DNA from: Galaxea fascicularis
Lineage: Eukaryota; Cnidaria; Anthozoa; Scleractinia; Euphylliidae
Assembly (NCBI GenBank): GCA_948470475.1
Contig: OX419336.1
Coordinates: 6,895,671 to 6,959,670, forward strand
Reading direction: 5' to 3'
DNA: 64,000 nucleotides
Shown: one piece after another, positions 1 to 12,700 of the stretch
Layout of the letters: the number at the start of each line of letters is the position of its first letter
Position numbering within the stretch: the stretch's first letter is position 1
Program-made: the position numbers and the translations under genes
Notes under the pieces: model-generated
Databases searched by the model: none
What the model saw: the letters and a program-made list of their open reading frames with translations, nothing else
What the model was told of the DNA's origin: nothing

Positions 1-539
1 ATAAACTTGGTATTGACTATCGTGTTGTGTATGGCACGCTCCTTGGTGCCGTGAGAAGTCGAGCGCTCATCCCGTATTCGGACGACGTCGACGTCTCAAT
101 TCACAAAGCTGACAACGACAGATACGCCAGCTTCCGGCTGATGCAGCACAAACTGGGGCCCAGGTACTTTGTGGCGTGGAAGACCAACCCTCCAACGACC
201 AGGGTGTACCCACACTTTGCTCCAACGGTGAGAACAGATACTCGCCACCTGTTCAAAGGGGCAGAAAGTCTTGAAAGTGAAGCACTATTCGATAGCAGAA
301 TCCTTGACGAAATGAAAAAACTCTTGCCCGTGCAGAACATCCCTCTGGAGCGACGCTTCGTTGATCTGTACCCCTCCCCTGAGAATTGGTTTGAAACATC
401 CTCCGTGGTTACTATAAACAATCGACAGTACTTAGGGGTGTCAAATAATGTGGACAGGTTCCTGAGAAGCTTGTACGGTGACGACTATATGAAACAGAGG
501 CCGGAGATTCATTCCAAAACAACGCTGCAGACAAACTAA
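1..539 (+). CDS. LicD-family protein, 3' terminal exon (partial)
   Basis: The window opens inside this exon. The frame starts at base 3 and runs to a TAA at 537-539, giving 178 residues. Near the left edge is the signature of the LicD/fukutin nucleotidyltransferase fold: YGTLLGAVR at residues 10-18 followed by IPYSDDVDVS, whose Asp27, Asp28 and Asp30 are the expected metal/nucleotide-binding acidic cluster. Family members transfer phosphocholine or phospho-sugars to glycans, in animals usually in the secretory pathway. The substrate here cannot be told. The rest is the alpha/beta tail, ending in a polar stretch. No transmembrane segment lies in this part; the N-terminus is outside the window. 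Family assignment is firm, specific function is not. Confidence 0.85.
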   Translation, partial: KLGIDYRVVYGTLLGAVRSRALIPYSDDVDVSIHKADNDRYASFRLMQHKLGPRYFVAWKTNPPTTRVYPHFAPTVRTDTRHLFKGAESLESEALFDSRILDEMKKLLPVQNIPLERRFVDLYPSPENWFETSSVVTINNRQYLGVSNNVDRFLRSLYGDDYMKQRPEIHSKTTLQTN

Positions 540-803
540 ATTGATTGCCAAGGACTCAACACCATCGAACATTAAAGTTACACAGTCGTTCGGTTCGCAT
601 TTTTCCATTGGTCATGTTCAATGTTATACAGTTATGTTACTATCACATTATTGGGAACAGTTACCTGTGAGCAAATGGTCTCGCGGCAGAAAACCTGTTT
701 TAGTAGACAATTACTGGCAGTTGAGACATTACTTTTCAGTACGTGATCTGAAACAGTCATGATGCAGCTCAACAGATAGCCGTTTTCTTTGATGGAAAAG
801 TAA

Positions 804-1081
804 AGCCTGGTCCTCTAATAGCGACGCAAGCATACGCACAAGACACGTGAGGATATGAACGACGCAAGCGCAAGCACCAGCGCGTGCGCAGATATAATTT
901 TAGTCTCCATTTCCTGGCACCAAAACGTACTTGTGCTTACGCTTTGCATGCCATAACTGGAACGCAAGCACAGACGCAGACAGAAGAACGCCTTGAGCTT
1001 GTGCTGATGCGGATGCGTTTTGTATATCCCCACCTATCTTGCGGTTGCGCTTCTGCTCTCGTCGCTGGTGTGAACCAGGCT
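804..1081. mobile_element. MITE with TAA target duplication
   Basis: A 278-bp element begins AGCCTGG and ends CCAGGCT, with longer imperfect inverted ends rich in GACGCAAGC-type motifs. It is flanked on both sides by TAA (801-803 and 1082-1084). A 3-bp TWA duplication with short TIRs is typical of PIF/Harbinger-mobilised MITEs. The open frames inside it are not genes. Confidence 0.75.
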
Positions 1082-1423
1082 TAACTGACGAGAAACCAAT
1101 CAAATACGCGGATAAGCTGTTAAATCTTTTAACTTCGTTTTTATTGCGCCTTATCAAATCGTGACGTACCTGTTGTGTTTGTCCAAAGATAAATCTAAAA
1201 ACGAAGCCGAAAGAACTCCAGTTATTGTCTACTAAAGCCAGCTACGTCACTCTTTCGAGAGGTGTACCGTTAAATACCGACCAAAGGGGTGATACATAGT
1301 GGTATACCAAAATGAATCAATCTGTACTGAATAATAAGACGAACATTGTGGAAAATTCTCAGACGATTGTTCCATAGACATGGGTCTTTCGACCATTTCC
1401 AAACATTTTCTGATTTTTCTGAA

Positions 1424-1742
1424 GGTTGCTGAAGACTTGTGAAGATGAATGTTTAACCCGGGAAAATAGCAGTGCAAACAGCCTGGCCACCAGGTCAGAG
1501 GAGTACGCCGCCTTGTTCGGACTGAAGCCAGTTTACAGAGAGTCGGTGGGGTTTGACCATTACCAGAAAGTGGTATGCTGACATAAAGCAGAAATTACCA
1601 GACCTTCACATAGCTTCGAATGACCAACTAGAACATGTGGTAGTTAGCCCGTCGGTCTGGTGGCACAAAAGGAACAAAGAAGGCGTTTTGCAGACTCGAA
1701 ATTTAGCGCTAACTAGAGCGAGCTGGTGCATCTGGATGTATG
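1424..1742 (+). pseudogene. Unrecognised coding exon with a one-base frameshift
   Basis: Two adjoining open frames read as one protein segment if one base is removed near 1570. The first (about 1424-1569) contains SEEYAALFGLKPVYRESVGF and ends FDHYQK. The second continues at 1571 with WYADIKQKLPDLHIASNDQL and runs to a good donor (G/GTAAGT at 1743). Composition is protein-like throughout and a consensus donor closes it, so it looks like a real exon hit by an indel, or by a sequencing error. I do not recognise the family. It is on the same strand as the LicD exon but follows its stop codon by about 0.9 kb, so it is either a separate gene or a relic. Confidence 0.4.
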
Positions 1743-2065
1743 GTAAGTTTCTTGAAATTGACAATGCCTTTTATCTTCGTTTTTCGAGGGTTTATTCTGG
1801 AACTACGGTAAGACAACCTTTGATCCCAAATTATTTGTGGCCGTTGTTTTATTTATAAATGTGAACCATTACAAATTGAACCCACCGTCGGGGCAGCCAA
1901 AAGGTTTAAATTTCGAAAACATTCATTTTCAACTAGTATAAAAAAGGGTTCCAAGAACCCTCATAGGTCAAATGCTAGAATGAACCTTGCGCCCCTTTCC
2001 ACACGTATCCGGAATGTTTTGAAACGGAGGTTTTCCCCTCCGTTTTCGCCTTTCGTCTAAACTTA

Positions 2066-2410
2066 GAGCCCGATTACATGGCGAATTTCAGCCCGGCTTC
2101 TGAAACAAATCCTCTAAAAATCAAATTGTCGATTACATGGAGAGTGATTCAGCCCGGGCTGAAAACCCTAGCCCGGTTTGCTCCCGGGCAAACGGGCCAG
2201 AAAATCTGAAAAAATCTCATGTAATCGAAACGGAATTTCAGCCCGAGCTGAATAGTGAGCTTGGACATGCGCAGTGATTTTGTTTTCCAGGAAACAAGAT
2301 GGCTGCTGCTAGTAGGAAGGAAAAGTTAATATTTCAGACCGGGCTGAAGTTCGTCATGTAATCGCAACAAAATTTCAGCCCGGGCTGAAATTCGCCCTGT
2401 AATCGGGCCC
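2066..2410. mobile_element. MITE rich in CAGCCCGGGCTG palindromes
   Basis: This 345-bp element has ends GAGCCCGATTACA and TGTAATCGGGCCC and is flanked by TTA on both sides (2063-2065 and 2411-2413). Sub-terminal and internal copies of TTTCAGCCCGGGCTGAAA give it repeated internal palindromes. It is inserted in the larger element at 1989-2992. Confidence 0.75.
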
Positions 2411-2413
2411 TTA

Positions 2414-2615
2414 GTCTTTCCTGTAAAACCGTGAACACCAGAAAAATCTATCGAATGTTATTGTGTTTCAAGTAAAAAGCCAATCACGCGTGAGAAAACT
2501 AAACCGCAGGCAGTGACGGTAATTTAATAGGTTGTTGTTTTATGTTGCTTCTGATTAGTCGCGAAACAAACGTTCCGGAAATTTTTTCTGGTGTTCACGG
2601 TTTTACGGGAAAGAC
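2414..2615. mobile_element. MITE with TA target duplication
   Basis: This 202-bp element has inverted ends of about 35 bp that begin GTCTTTCC and contain AAACCGTGAACACCAG. It is flanked by TA (2412-2413 and 2616-2617). It abuts the 3' TTA duplication of the preceding MITE, so it may have used that TA as its target. A TA duplication suggests Tc1/mariner-type mobilisation. Confidence 0.7.
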
Positions 2616-2992
2616 TATAAACGGCGTTCTCAGAATACACTCTCCAGACTGGAGATTTTTGAAAACGTCGGCTTAACGAAAACGTGTGGACAAATTTACA
2701 GAGGTTTTTTTTAATACGATGATTACAGAGGCTTATTATTTGTATACCGCCAGTTTATCGTATTCGTGTGGACAGGTGAAAACGGAGGTTTTTAAATACG
2801 ATGCCAGAGGCTCGTGACACTATAAAGAACATGTTCTGTACGGAAAGCTAGCGTTTTCGAATCGTTTTCGCGTATTCGTGTGGACAGGCAAATGCGATTC
2901 GAAAACGCTGCGTGTGGACGCAAATTTTTTCAATTACGGAGAAAAACATCTCCGTTTTTAAAGATATCGGGATACGTGTGGACGGGGCCCCG

Positions 2993-4335
2993 AGTTTGAC
3001 GCCTCGATTTGCAACCCAGTGAGTGTCGGATTGCTCATCGTACTTCTAATTTGACATCCAATTTACGGCTGCTTCAAGTCAGTTGTTTTGCAGGACAATT
3101 TTTTCACTTCAGGCAGACACTAAGAAAAAGCGCTAAACCAAAACAAGATTCTACAGTAAAAATAAAAGTGCGAAAAAAGCCGAACATTCACATTTGCGCG
3201 CAAGTAGTCTGTATTGAAATTGCTCGTACAATTCGCGTTCCGACAATGTCGCCGGACATTTTATGGCGTCTTACTGAAGAATAGTTTTTTGCAGAATTTA
3301 TACAATCGCAAACCACACATTATGCACGAAGGAAAGATCATTTTGGCCCTTCCGGTTTTTTTCATTTACCGTCTTAGCCTTTTCATAATTTTCGATCAGT
3401 TAGATTGTTAAAGAAAAGTGAAACCAGGAGGCGCGGTTGAACCTTTTAAGAAAATCCGGTTGGACTTTGGAACGAGAGATGTGTTTAAGGGGCTTTTCGG
3501 ACTATTTCAAAGTAAGAATTATCCGAAACGGAATCAGAATTTTGGAGATTTCTATTTTTTGGAGTGATTTTGAGCCCGATAGCAGTTAACTCGCGATAAA
3601 AAAGAAAATCTATGTCGTTCACATGGCGTCCGAAGCTCGGTCCAGTCTATTCTGCGCGCTGATCACAGGCTACCTCGGCCAAGAATACTAATACTAAACC
3701 TGTCGACCTGTAAAACTTGGCTTTCGGAAGATGTGTTCCTCTGGAAATTCTTTTTGTGCATACTCACTTATTCCTTCACTGGAATAAGAATGCTCAACAT
3801 AGTCCTACAGGAACGCCTGATCTCAGACATCTCTCCTTCTACAGTCTTCGGCTACACCGAGGGACGGACCATTAGAAACGTAATAGGGAGGGGGGATAGG
3901 TAAAAAAACAAAACAAAACAACAACAACAAACAAAACAAATTCTTGCAAGGAAAAAGGACAAGAAAAAAATTGTGCAAAGAATTGTCCTTCCCTATGGGA
4001 GACGCGGTAGTAGCTCTGGTGTGAGTACTCCCGACGGTAAACAGAGGAAAACAGGAAACGGCCTAACGAAAATAAAAGGCATTATGACATTACATCCATG
4101 CGAAGCTAAGAGCGGTGCAAGTCCCATCCATCACGATGCTTGCTCATCGAGTCGGGACTTCAAGAAAGACACACGAAGACGTGTCATCAGAGTTCAACTC
4201 TATCGTGTCTCGAGCACACGAAGCGTTCACCGTGGGGAATGCTGAGAGAATGAAGTCGGTGCCATCGAAACGAAGACATTTTTTTCGAATATATACAAAC
4301 ACGTTTAATGGAACTTATTTAGAGGAGTCAAACAT
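2993..4335. other. Intergenic DNA without a recognisable gene
   Basis: No open frame here has a recognisable motif or convincing splice context. A short A/C-rich simple stretch lies near 3903-3945. Confidence 0.5.
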
Positions 4336-4544
4336 TAACCCTTTAAACCTTAAGATCAAAACTTAAATTCTCATTTGTTGCCTCGGCACATTTCCTATAG
4401 AAATAGTAGGGAGAAGTCGCTAAAGTATAAAGCAAATTGATCTTGTATGATTATGTGCTTAATTCTCGTGACCACTCTGTTTTATAAAGCGTTGATATTA
4501 CAAGGAGAAATTTGATGCTGATCACTCTTAGGGTTTAAAGGGTC
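4336..4544. repeat. Dispersed short TIR repeat, copy 1
   Basis: The ends are inverse of each other (AACCCTTTAAACCTTAAGA against TCTTAGGGTTTAAAGGGT). The body contains CTCGTGACCACTCTGTTTTA and TGATGCTGATCACTCT, which recur in the copy at 29354-29565. Looser relatives lie at 31237-31455 and 56341-56524. Confidence 0.7.
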
Positions 4545-4597
4545 AAGAGAATCGTTATAATCACAAGAATATGTACAAGTTAGTTAGGATTTTTCTC

Positions 4598-4880
4598 CAG
4601 GGTTGCCACTCATTGGGATAGAAAAAATTCCCTGACAATTCCCCGATTTTTCAGTGAGCAAAGACCATTTTCCACTGACCATCGGAAGCAAATCCTCAGG
4701 CAATAAAGCCAGCAATGAAGCCAAAGAAATCAATTCCTGTGTAGGATTTTTTAAAACGAAAACACCTTTACTACCAAAGAATCTCTTTCCAAAACCAAAT
4801 GGCTAGTCAAATGTAAAATTCCCTGACTTTTCACTGACTTTCAGGTAGAATTTAGAAATTCTCTGACTTCATAGATAATT

Positions 4881-4911
<31 letters not shown>
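4598..4911. mobile_element. hAT-like MITE, CAGGGTTGCCAC ends
   Basis: This 314-bp element has perfect 12-bp TIRs (CAGGGTTGCCAC and GTGGCAACCCTG) with repeated sub-terminal TCCCTGACTTTT motifs. TTCTC is present at both flanks. CAGGG-starting TIRs are typical of hAT elements, although their usual duplication is 8 bp, so the superfamily call is tentative. Confidence 0.7.
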
Positions 4912-6771
4912 TTCTCGCGTCTGACACACCCTGCAGAAATGCTGCGGTTTACACAGAAGTATTTTTTGGCGATGCTTGTTATTTTTAACGGACCTAAAGT
5001 AGTCATAAAGAAAAACGCTCCTTCGTGGTCCAGCGCTGAAAATGTTCTCAGTTGTCAAAGAGCTGGTGATAAACACTCTACCAGTACAATTATTCCGCAC
5101 GGAAAACTACATCTAGTTCCAATGCACCATAATTGTATTAACGCCAAAAATGGAAAAATTGCAGCTAAACTGGACCCGAGACTTTCCCCGACCCAACTCC
5201 AGAGTGGGAATTTTCCCTCCCCCAACTTTTCGGAGTCGCAGCTTTGGTGAATATTTTTAAATTTTAAAAAGTGCTGGGCCATGGAGCATCAGCCAGTTTT
5301 ATCTGGCCTCAGATAGTAATGTATTTTTGACGAAATTTTGTATACGTTATGTATCTAGAACAAGGACTCAACGTTATGTATATTTAGGAAAAAAGAGTCA
5401 AGAGAAATTTTGTAATAGCCATGTTAATTATACAAAGGAACAGTTTCTGCCAAAACGCAAACGCACAAAATAAACCAAGTTAGACCGTTTTTGTTTGCCT
5501 TCTGTAACTCATTTCACGTTAACTGATGATCAGATAGAAAACTCGGGATGAATAAGTATGTGATTCAAGTGCATGATCTGATGTGGATTGACTGACGGGG
5601 CTGATGTAAGCGGTTTTTCAAACATCAGAACAATATTGCACCTTCGCTCCCAGTGACGCTGAAGCCTGATAAAACGAGCGACTCTAGAAAGATTGGTTAG
5701 AGATTTTGGCAGTACGAATAGACGGATTGTATGTATAAATACCAACGACCGGAATTAAAACAGAAATATAACATGGCGCTGAACTAAGCATGCGCAATTC
5801 AAGCGAAAATCTGACATTTTCGCAGTCGCTGTTTCCCAACCGCTGGTCAAAGGGAACGAAGACTGAGTTCGACAACGCTGGAAGCTGAAGGCGAAGAAAA
5901 GTAGTGAATTCAATTTATCGGTACAAACTATTTGGCAGCTCCCGTAATAAGGGTATTCCAAGATACCATTTTCATGTTCCATTCAAATAACTGGTAACGA
6001 ACCAGCGGATGAGTCAGTTTTTACAGATATACAAAGGTGCTCATACATGCAGTGGCACCGGCAAATACAACTAATTCTCATTGTACACTAATTGAACAGG
6101 GTTCATGCCCTTTTCACAAACAATAATACCACTAATAATGTTTTTTCAATGCCCAAACAAATATTTTTCAGTTGGATCACAGGCAGTGGCTAAAGTGGAC
6201 ATTTCTTCGAGTCACGCAAGGCGAGCATGGTTGGCCGTTGAAGTGGAGCTACGGTTCTGCTGGTCACGCTTTCGCTTTCAAATCCTGCGTGAGTTTAGCC
6301 TAATTTTGTGAATTTCTCGACAAGAAGATAGGATCCTTCAATCCTACCTTGAGTTCTTTATAAACTAAAGACGTCAGGATACATACAAGTTAACCTCGTC
6401 TTCGGAAGAACGCGTTATATGCCGTGGGATATGAAAAAATCCCCCATTTCGGGATCGCCAGTCATCTTGAGACACTACAGGCGAAAAGAATGAAAAGGAC
6501 GGTGTTAATAAAGTCGTCTAAGATTAGCTTTTTGTCCGACCAAACATTCGGGTCGCAAGCCACTCGGAAAGTTTTAAGCTCTTCAGCTAGAGGTAAATGC
6601 TGTTAGACGTTACACTTATACTGAATAACCCTCCTTAACGAAAAATCCGAAAATTCCTATGACCAACTCGACAAAGAGAATTGTAAATAGTTATTCACTT
6701 ATTGCCACTTAAAAACGAGGAGATTCACTCAAATTCACGATCACGTTGGAAGTCCAAGAAAGTGCACCCTC
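4912..6771. other. Intergenic DNA, 3' flank of NCAPH
   Basis: I see no gene or clear repeat in this stretch. The bases next to 6771 are presumably the NCAPH 3' untranslated region (the gene is on the minus strand). Confidence 0.4.
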
Positions 6772-9700
6772 TTAATTTTTGTCCATAGAGGTGGACGCAA
6801 GTTCTTTCTGCAAAAGATCGAGACAGTTTGTTGGCGAGTTCTTGTCGTGTCCGCCATCAACTCTCGTCCAGCTGACACCTGTTTCGCAAACTCGTGGCCT
6901 CGTTTCTTTCCAAAATTAAACAAATAAAAACACAGCCTTTACCTTCTCGTTTGCTAGATGCAAGATGCAGACAAAAGCAATGGATACTGATAGGTTCTTT
7001 GACATGTGCTTGGACAATTTTGCAGGAAGATGAGAGTAAAGTTCTTTGAACGACTGAGTTTGCGCCACACTGCTTTCGTCCTTTCCTCGACTTTCCTGAT
7101 CCGGCGCATCATTTTCCTGTATGAAATAAATCGCATTATTATAAACATTTATTGGACGAAGTTTTCGTGATAACCAGAATAACCAAGGTCGAGCAAAGAG
7201 TTATGATCAGTTATCGGTTAACGCAGATAACTCCTACCAAGACTTTGATAATTCTGGATATCACAAAAACCGAGTACAGGCAACTCTCTCAAAGCGACCA
7301 CTTTGTATATAACTGTTTTGTTTCTCAGTCAAATAATGTTTCAAAAACTCTCGTGAGCGATCACTACTCAAATTTCTTAATAGACCGCGACCACGTTTTA
7401 GGCCGGAAACATGGATTTTTAGTTCCTGTCGACGGAGGTTGTTGGCGTTGTGACGAACACTGTTGGTAACTCTCTCCATGCATCGAGCGAGTAAAGTTAT
7501 CGTTCACAATTTGCAGAAAATATGTTCAAGGGGGTAGAGTTTGAATTCTGGTAGTGAGGACATGTTTTTGCACAAACCTTGTTTCCCTGACCATTTTCTG
7601 TGAGAATTCCCCACATGGCGCTCTTTAATCTTTTCACGTCCATCTTTTTCGCGGTTTTGGCATAACCAATGTCAATTTTCTGAACCTGTGAGAAAGGAGT
7701 TGAAAGTAAGTACCATTATATAATGGACGGTGTAATCCTCGCAATTTGTATAGACGCACAAATGAAGTCTAGACCTATGAATGACGTCTTGAGTTTGACT
7801 TCATTTATTATCAGTGTGTTTTCTGTTAACACACGAAGGACGTCCGTGGAAAAGTTATGTCAAACAGCACACAGACCTTATTGGGCTGAGCAACCAGGCC
7901 ATCCCCAGCAAACATCGTCTGATCCACCACGCTCTCATTCGTGAAGCTGAGGCCCTGGGACGAGTCCCCAAACGTCGTATCCTGAGATAAGGGGAATTCC
8001 GCTTGAGTGACATCACCGCTGGGTACCCCACCCACACCATCAGGACCTTCAAACACGTCATCATCATCATCGTCCTGTTGAAATAAACGGATCCGGTGTT
8101 CTCAGTACTTCATGCAGAGCGGCTCTTGAAGATAATACTTCTAATGTATGACCATTCAAGCGAAAGCCATTGTGCAGCTCTTCCCCGTGGTACTCTTCGT
8201 AAACGGTTTCAACTCGGGAGTCATATCGGGATTCAATAGAACTTTGAACATTGTTTCTAGGCACCCGCGATTCTCGGCACCTCACGGCTGCGCGCACCGG
8301 TGTGGCCACTTGTTCATGCCGTCATGATGTTTACAATAATTTCGTAAACGTCATGTACGCAATTTCGCGGATGTCGTTAAGCGAAACACAAGCCAACGTC
8401 GGAAACAAAAGTAACCAAGCCCCTTATAAGTGTCAAGTGTTGTTTTCTTTGTGGAAGGGAGGAGTCAAATTCTCGAAGGCGATCACTCGGGCAAAGCCAC
8501 TTCCCACAAAAAGTAACCCAAAACCAACTAATTAAACTAAATTTATGCCCGTAAGATTTTGCGGGCTCGCTTCTGATTGGTCAATTTTGAATATAGTCAA
8601 ACTCGTGCGCACAGCCGTGAGGTGGGGAGAATCGCGGGCGCATCGAGACACCCACGGCTGGAGAACAAGCCTACTAAGATCATTGCCCATTGCCAACGAT
8701 TACACATCTAAAATTCTCACCTGTAGGTCTGGACAGAAATTAGCACGGTCGTTGTCATTGTCGTAGTTATACCATGCAGAACCTGTAAAAGATGTGTTAA
8801 AAGTAAACTGTTTATTTTCTACAAAACGTCAAACAACGAGAGCAAGATGTAGGGCTGGCTTACTCTTAACAGTTGCATGAGTTGCCACAGTAATACCACA
8901 CAGATTATTATGGCGCAGCATTGCATAAACGACTTCAGCCGCGATATGCACACACACTTGCATGCGTGTTTACTTCAAACTTATATCACCACCAAGCCTC
9001 GTTTTCGAATTTCAAACTTGTAAATGTTAGCATGAACTGAATCTGAAAGCAGCACAATTGTAAAGAAATCCCACACGTGCGCGAACAGTATACACGTCCA
9101 GAGGATGAGAAAACATTTCGTGCAAAAGAGGCTTGGTGGTGAATTTGAACATCTGACGTAATCTGTTGTCGTCAGTACTGACAGTGATTTTCAATTAAGT
9201 GTAATAGACAATATTCGTTTTCTCGGTATTGAACTGGATCTAGCACGAAGTGGAGGCTTTTGCGGGGAAATACATTTATATATGAAAAGATTCCCACGCA
9301 AGAGCCTCCACTTCATGCTAGATCCAGTTCACTACCGAGAATACGAATATTATCTATTCGCGTTTGCTCTGGTTTTGTATTACTTCGCTCTGTGATTGGT
9401 TGTAAAAACTCGTTCCACTTTCTCAGCCAATGAGAAGCAAAACCAATACCAGTCGTGACCCGCTGCCACGCTTTTTCCCGCGCTGAGCGACATGAAATTG
9501 CTTTGATTTCTGATTGGCTCTTTGCGTTGTTTGCGTCTGTTGTGATTGGTCAGAGTAATTGCTTTGGTTTTACGACACTCGATTGAAAATCGCTGAAAAA
9601 GCGACTGTTTGCTTTAGTTTTGCGCTCCATGCTATGTGATTGGTGAGAGAAAGTCGCACACCATTATACGTGCATACCTACCATCATCTCTAAGCTCCGT

Positions 9701-12700
9701 TTGGGCTCGCACTTGACGTTTCACCTAGAACAAAATTTATGCGCTGAGTAAGAACGGTGCGTGCAGGAAACAAAGTGGAAGATAGTTTACAATTGGTTGT
9801 AGCAGCTACCTATTTAACAGAAATGAAATGATGCAATGACCCAGTTTGTTAACTTTACAACCTTAGTTAGCAGGGGGTGACAACTCTAATAAACGTTGTT
9901 TGAGGAACACTGTGTAACTAAGTCCTCCCGGAAATTTAGAGGCTTCTCCGATTTTATTTGGTGATATTCTCGTAAAAACGTCAAACTTCGCTTTTCTTCT
10001 GCAATTACCCAGAACTATGTCATATTTGCCACATTAATTCCCCAGTCTTCCGATTCTCGGAAGAATTATTTTTTCTCCAGAAACAGGCCTTCTTAGAGGA
10101 GGGTTCTCAATGGGGTTTACCGTTATCCGTGAAACGTCAAAAAAGTTAACCATAAGGCGTGAAAATGACCAAAAAATAACCGTTAGCGTGGAAAAATTTA
10201 AAGCGTCAAGCGTGGTTTTGTTATTTAAGTGGAACAGGGAGTATTTCGAGATATTAAGAGACTTCAGAGCACTCGACACCGCTATCCCTCCTTTTCTCTA
10301 CTCTCTGACATTCTGACAGAGTCTGCGTACCGGCGTTAGCCTTGACCAACACGACCAAACAAACACACATTCCCCCCCCCCCCCCCCTCTTTTTTGGTTA
10401 CGAGTACTCACCATTAGTTTTGGCTTGATAAAGAGTCTAAAGAGCTTATCGGCATCGTAGTGAGCGTCTTCGGGTAGCGTCGTGTTGTCAGCAGTGTATT
10501 TTGCAAGAGTTGATTTGGATAACGTCGTGGCAGCCTGACAAAAAACATAACACATAATAAACACAATAATGAGGGACCGTTCATATGTTGTGGGTAGGAG
10601 GGGGGCGGGGGAGAGGCCGGTGGGATTTGGGGGAGTGTCATTTTGTCATTCACAAATTGTATGACTCCCCCAGCTTGCCAGTTTCTGTCACATACCGCAC
10701 TTTAAAAAAGAATATACCCCTCCCTCCAAAATACGTTACACGAGTTATTTTCCACTTTTTTATATCAGAATTTTGCTCGACCAGGGAAAGGGGTGGGGAG
10801 AAAGCCGAACGAGTTGCATTTTTCGTTTCATTTGGTTTCTTTTGTTTTCCATTTGTATCCAGCTGAGACATGAGAAAACTTACGTCAGGTGGGCGGCTGT
10901 TTTGTGCACGAAAAGATCCGGATTGCATTACAATACATTTTGTCCGGTCTTTGAACAACTGGCGCCTGACGTAAACCGTGGGTTTAGCTAACATTTCAAG
11001 AAGAGGAGAAACACCCAACAGTTTGAACACATTTTGCAAAACCACTCAGTTATCACCACTTCGCAAACGCCGGTAATAAATTACCTGCACAGCAGGTATG
11101 TAAATTACGAAAGGAAGCTGAAATTCTACTTTGATATTTTATCAGAATTGATTCGACGAGAAACGAACAACGTGATCAAAAGATGACGTTATCACGGAGA
11201 CCACTGAAAACATCACGATCACCCACGATCACTACTGAACACTAACGTGCAACGTACCTTTCCTTTTGCAAAGCTTAATTCAAAATCCACTTCTTCATCA
11301 AACTTGAGGCAAAAAGGTTGCTTTTTTGCTCGCTTCTTCTTGTTTTGCTGTTCAGCTGTGGATGCTGAGTTAATTAAACCTGCATAAAGGAAAAATAAAT
11401 TATTTACCCAGACATGGGAATTTTACCGGAAGGTTCCAAGACAGTTTTCAATACTCTTGTTTCATTTATCAAATTTTACATTATTCGGCTTCAATTTTGG
11501 AGCTCAGTCCCTTTAGATACAAGCACACATGGTTTCCGTACGATTACAACGATGAAAATAGCTTCCTTGTAACCGCTGTAAGTACACTTCTTGGGTTTCA
11601 GCATGAACCAATGTGTCTATCTTTAGTTGCAAAATCACGCTAGTTGACAGCTCTATTACACCAAAGTACAAGATGGTCACTTGTGAAGGGGTTGTTTGGA
11701 TTTTCAAGGCCTTTACGTGACTACCACACCTACAAAACTCGAGACCTGGGGTCTGTTTCTCGACAGTCGCGAAAACTTTTCGGTCCGGAAAAGCTATTTC
11801 TAAACCTGCGATCCGCTTATTCTAAGAAAAAGGTCTTTTACCGTGATTTTAAAATACGAAAGGGCAAATTTCATGCCTGGAAACGTCTTCTTATTATTAA
11901 CTTGCGCAGGAAATTATGGTACCGTAAGTAGGCCCGAAAAGTTTCGGGGAAATGCATGTCTGGCATTTTTCTCTAAAGTCAGACCAGACTGTTCTTGTTG
12001 TTTTCCAACCAACATTTTTCAAATGTTTAGCCACAGAAATGATTGAAGATCTGGAGTTTTTTTTAACTAACAACCTCCATATCTTTTAAATTAAGTACCT
12101 TTCAAGAATCTGGAGCGAAGTTTCCAGTGCTGCGGACCTGCCAAGGCTGACACGAGATCTGACTTGAAATACGAGTAATCACTTGGCTGAGAAGACAACT
12201 CTAAACACAGAGTACCTGCAGAAGTGGGGGCAGAACCAAGAGTGGTTCTGTGTGGAAATAAGTAAAATAAAAGTTCAATACAAAGGGAAGGGTTTTTGAG
12301 CAGGATGCCAATTACTTTTAAAGGCGGGCAAACATGTTTGGATTTAACTCCTTCATTATTTAAAATAGTCACAAAAAAATCTCTTGATGTGCTCATGGCA
12401 GGCAGGGAACACTAAATTTACAGCCAGCCCTTGATGAAATTCCTGAATAACACAAGGCAGAGATGACACTGAATAAATTGACTTTTTATCCAGAGAACAG
12501 CTCAGCAAACAGTGTTATTACAGAGTCATGATTCCCCTAGGGGGTACCCAAATTGAAATGTGTTCCTTTTGAAATCCAGTCAGCATGTCAAAATAGAACT
12601 GCTGCAGATTGAAATGCTTAAAACTGTACTTATAACTCTATCCCACCAAACTGCCCAAGTCCTTGAGGCATTTGTTATGAAAGTACCAGATACAGCACAA

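Larger units (their letters stand above)
1989..2992. mobile_element. TIR element containing two further insertions
   Basis: The outer ends pair. The left end has CCACACGTATCC followed by AACGGAGG, and the right end carries the inverse (CTCCGTTTTT, then GGATACGTGTGG, then GGGGCCCC). The interior repeats the GTGTGGACA and AAACGGAGG motifs. Two complete smaller elements (2066-2410 and 2414-2615) sit inside the left part, so the outer element is the oldest. No transposase is present; the open frames inside it are short and unrecognised. Confidence 0.6.

Noticed and set aside
8067..8309. Minus-strand 80-codon frame containing [14 protein letters not shown], resembling a piece of CAP-H
   Set aside because: It lies in the wrong order relative to the FCPDLQ exon, and the flanking NCAPH exons (8721-8782 and 7877-8074) already join in phase without it.
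8875..8965. Minus-strand open stretch reading [15 protein letters not shown] with a donor-like GTAAGC
   Set aside because: No similarity to CAP-H, and the phase is satisfied by exon 9682-9724 joined to 8721-8782.
10585..11045. Overlapping ORFs of 93-131 codons on both strands
   Set aside because: No motif and composition driven by G/C-rich and T-rich runs in an NCAPH intron.
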